The notes beneath the pieces were generated by a model. It was not told the DNA's origin. It saw only the letters and a list, made by a program, of their open reading frames with translations, and ran no database searches. This document shows positions 61,740 through 64,000 of a stretch of 64,000 bases of DNA, piece by piece. The stretch spans positions 49,794 to 113,793 of the forward strand of contig JAEWHK010000050.1 of assembly GCA_023387815.1 (NCBI GenBank). The letters are read 5' to 3'. The translations under genes were made by a program, and so were the position numbers. Every line of letters begins with the position of its first letter. Positions within the stretch are counted from its first letter, which is position 1. Source of the stretch: Pseudomonadota bacterium (GTDB lineage Bacteria > Pseudomonadota > Gammaproteobacteria > Burkholderiales > Burkholderiaceae_B).

Positions 61740-62234
61740 TTACATCACCCGCAGGATCCGTTCGCCACGTCCGATACCGGACACGCCGGTACGAACCGTT
61801 TCCAGGATTGCGCTGCGATCCAGGGCTGACAGAAAGGCCTGAATCTTGTCCTGCACGCCAGTCAGTTCGATTGTGTAGGATTTGTCCGTCACATCGACGA
61901 TATGGCCTCTGAAGATATCGGCCAGGCGCTTGATTTCTTCCCGCTCCTTGCCCACGGCACGAACTTTGACCAGCATGAGTTCGCGCTCCACGTGTGCCCC
62001 TTCGGTCAGATCGACTACTTTAACCACATCAACAAGACGGTTCAAGTGTTTCGTAATCTGTTCGATCACGTCCTCGGACCCGGCGGTCATGATGGTGAGC
62101 CGGGACAGGGTAGGATCTTCGGTAGGTGCCACCGTCAGGGTTTCAATGTTGTAACCCCGGGCAGAGAACAGGCCCACAACGCGGGAGAGTGCACCGGGTT
62201 CATTTTCCAGCAGAATGGAGATAATGTGTTTCAT
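61740..62234 (-). CDS. ilvH: acetolactate synthase small (regulatory) subunit
   Basis: A 164-residue subunit with an N-terminal ACT domain (ISILLENEPGALSRVVGLFSARGYNIETLTV) that binds valine for feedback control, and the C-terminal IlvH extension (VDVTDKSYTIELTGVQDKIQAFLSAL). An AAGGGG precedes the ATG. It lies 9 bp after ilvB. Confidence 0.96.
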   Translation of the reverse strand: MKHIISILLENEPGALSRVVGLFSARGYNIETLTVAPTEDPTLSRLTIMTAGSEDVIEQITKHLNRLVDVVKVVDLTEGAHVERELMLVKVRAVGKEREEIKRLADIFRGHIVDVTDKSYTIELTGVQDKIQAFLSALDRSAILETVRTGVSGIGRGERILRVM

Positions 62235-62243
62235 GGTTTCCCC

Positions 62244-63962
62244 TTACAAGTCTTCTGAACCCAGCAGCATTTCCGTCAGGCCCTTGCCGGCCTTGACCAT
62301 AGGCCAGACATTTTCGGTCCGGTCTGTGATGAAGTCCAGGAAGACCAGGCGGTCCTTATGCTTGCCAAAAGCTTCTTTGATCGCCGGCTCGACATCTGCC
62401 GGTTTATCGATCTGCAGACCGATATGGCCATAGCTTTCGACCAGTTTGACGAAGTCGGGGATGGAGTCCATATAGGATTCCGAATAGCGTGACTGGTAAT
62501 CAATTTCCTGCCACTGCCGAACCATGCCCAGGTAGCGGTTGTTCAGGCACAGCACTTTCGGGGTAAACCGATATTGTGTGCAGGTGGCCAGCTCCTGGAT
62601 GTTCATCTGAATGGAAGCCTCGCCCGTAATCACCGCGATCTGCGCATCGGGATGGGCCATTTGCACGCCCATGGCGTAAGGCAGGCCGACGCCCATGGTG
62701 CCCAGACCACCGGAATTGATCCAGCGGCGCGGATGATTGAAGCGATAGTACTGAGCTGCCCACATCTGATGCTGACCCACGTCAGAGGTGACGAAGGCAT
62801 TGCCTTCGGTTACCTTGCAGAGGGTTTCCACCACGAACTGCGGCTTGATGAGCTCGCTGCTGCGGTCATAGTTAAGACAGTTACGGCCGCGCCATTCGTT
62901 GATCTGTTTCCACCAATTCTGCAGGGAACGCGGAGACTTCTGCTCTGCCTGGGCGTCAGCAAACTGCTGATTCATGTCCTGCAGCACGTCGCGCACATTG
63001 CCCACAATGGGGATATCCACTTTGACCCGCTTGGAAATGGAAGACGGGTCGATATCAATATGGACAATTTTGCGCTGCGACTGGGCAAAATGCTTGGGAT
63101 TGCCAATGACGCGGTCGTCAAAGCGAGCACCTACTGCTATCAGCACATCGCAATTCTGCATGGACATATTGGCTTCATAAGTGCCATGCATGCCCGGCAT
63201 GCCCAGGTACTGATCAGAATCAGGATTCTGTGCGCCCAGTGCCATCAATGTGGTGGTGACCGGTGCTCCGCTTAAGCGAACCAGTTCGCGCAGCTCTTCA
63301 GAGGCATCGGAAAGAATGACGCCGCCACCCGCGTAAATCATGGGACGCTCTGCAGTTGCCAGCAGTTGGGCCGCTTTCTTGATTTGCCCCAGGTGACCCT
63401 TGACCACAGGCGCGTAGGAGCGCATTTTGATTTCGGATTTGGGTGGCGAGTATTTGCACAGCGTCATGGAGACATCCTTGGGGATATCCACCAGAACAGG
63501 GCCGGGCCTGCCGGTCCGTGCAATGAAAAACGCCTTGCGCATGGTGTCCGCCAGATCCCGAACGTCGCGAACCAGGAAATTGTGCTTCACACAAGGTCGG
63601 GTAATACCCACCGTGTCACATTCCTGGAAAGCGTCTTCACCAATCGCCTTGGTAGGTACCTGCCCGCTGATGATGACCAGAGGGATGGAGTCCATATACG
63701 CAGTCGCGATGCCGGTAACGGCATTGGTCAGACCCGGGCCACTGGTGACCAGGCAGACGCCGACTTTATTGGAAGAACGGGAATAGGCATCGGCCGCATG
63801 AACTGCAGCCTGCTCGTGTCGCACAAGAATGTGCTTGAAGTCTTTCTGTTTGTAGATTGCGTCGTAAATGTACAGCACCGCGCCGCCAGGGTAACCGAAA
63901 ACGTGCTCGACGCCCTCTTCGGCCAGGCAGCGCACGACGATATCGGCGCCATTGAGTTCCAT
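62244..63962 (-). CDS. ilvB: acetolactate synthase large (catalytic) subunit
   Basis: A 572-residue TPP-dependent enzyme that forms acetolactate or acetohydroxybutyrate. It has the catalytic Glu (LVRHEQAAVHAADAYSR), the FAD region MHGTYEANMSMQNCD and GARFDDRVIGN, and the TPP motif GEASIQMN...LNNRYLGMVRQWQE. The ATG at 63962 follows AAAGGA by seven bases; upstream ATGs at 63977 and 63986 are in frame. The promoter and any leader peptide lie outside the window. It could equally be called ilvI. Confidence 0.95.
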   Translation of the reverse strand: MELNGADIVVRCLAEEGVEHVFGYPGGAVLYIYDAIYKQKDFKHILVRHEQAAVHAADAYSRSSNKVGVCLVTSGPGLTNAVTGIATAYMDSIPLVIISGQVPTKAIGEDAFQECDTVGITRPCVKHNFLVRDVRDLADTMRKAFFIARTGRPGPVLVDIPKDVSMTLCKYSPPKSEIKMRSYAPVVKGHLGQIKKAAQLLATAERPMIYAGGGVILSDASEELRELVRLSGAPVTTTLMALGAQNPDSDQYLGMPGMHGTYEANMSMQNCDVLIAVGARFDDRVIGNPKHFAQSQRKIVHIDIDPSSISKRVKVDIPIVGNVRDVLQDMNQQFADAQAEQKSPRSLQNWWKQINEWRGRNCLNYDRSSELIKPQFVVETLCKVTEGNAFVTSDVGQHQMWAAQYYRFNHPRRWINSGGLGTMGVGLPYAMGVQMAHPDAQIAVITGEASIQMNIQELATCTQYRFTPKVLCLNNRYLGMVRQWQEIDYQSRYSESYMDSIPDFVKLVESYGHIGLQIDKPADVEPAIKEAFGKHKDRLVFLDFITDRTENVWPMVKAGKGLTEMLLGSEDL

Positions 63963-64000
63963 GTTATTTCCTTTCATAACCAGCATTCCCGCGTTGATTG

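Overview
The window looks like chromosome of a betaproteobacterium of the order Burkholderiales, most likely family Alcaligenaceae (Advenella/Bordetella-like). The grounds are moderate GC, several periplasmic 'Bug' (TctC-type) receptors, a pcaI-pcaJ-pcaF block, a fused indolepyruvate oxidoreductase, and housekeeping blocks typical of that order (dapA-bamC, rpsO-pnp, psd-pssA, ilvB-ilvH-ilvC). The species is inferred from protein style only. I see no rRNA, transposase, complete integrase or CRISPR array.

Layout. 0-27.5 kb is mostly core. It holds the tail of an unknown gene, an AEC-type permease, a D-2-hydroxyacid dehydrogenase, an ectoine-type ABC importer (ehuBCDA), mutS-roxA, dapA-bamC, a YciO/TsaC-like protein, tRNA-Arg(TCT), a small SOS-box gene, cardiolipin synthase, tRNA-His(GTG), a small membrane protein, fused indolepyruvate:ferredoxin oxidoreductase, a GlcG-like protein, gdhA, rpsO-pnp, a lipoprotein and psd-pssA.

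27.6-60.6 kb is an accessory metabolic block. It starts with a glutamate/aspartate-type ABC importer (gltIJKL). Next comes a large beta-oxidation region on both strands: pcaI-pcaJ-pcaF, a pimA-like CoA ligase, a pimB-like thiolase and a pimF-like bifunctional enzyme on the minus strand, and a PimC/PimD-like acyl-CoA dehydrogenase pair with a thioesterase on the plus strand. Together they look like a pathway taking dicarboxylic acids (pimelate/adipate type) to acetyl-CoA plus glutaryl- or succinyl-CoA. An IclR regulator faces a second operon (nitronate monooxygenase-like, enoyl-CoA hydratase, acyl-CoA dehydrogenase, Bug receptor). Then follow a nitroreductase, another Bug receptor, a tandem glycine riboswitch ahead of a DadA-like flavoenzyme, a second Glt-type ABC importer in one operon with an unusual beta-propeller protein and a divergent LysR regulator, a third Bug receptor with an aminotransferase, and an orphan amino-acid binding protein.

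60.6-64 kb returns to core: ilvC, ilvH and ilvB on the minus strand. Because ilvC-psd-pssA is normally contiguous in this order of bacteria, the 33 kb between ilvC and psd looks like an insertion or rearrangement.

The most interesting points are: the propeller/ABC/LysR locus; the tRNA-Arg-proximal islet with integrase-arm-like direct repeats and a perfect LexA box; the riboswitch-controlled flavoenzyme; a candidate IclR operator; and short tandem repeats lying on or just after stop codons.
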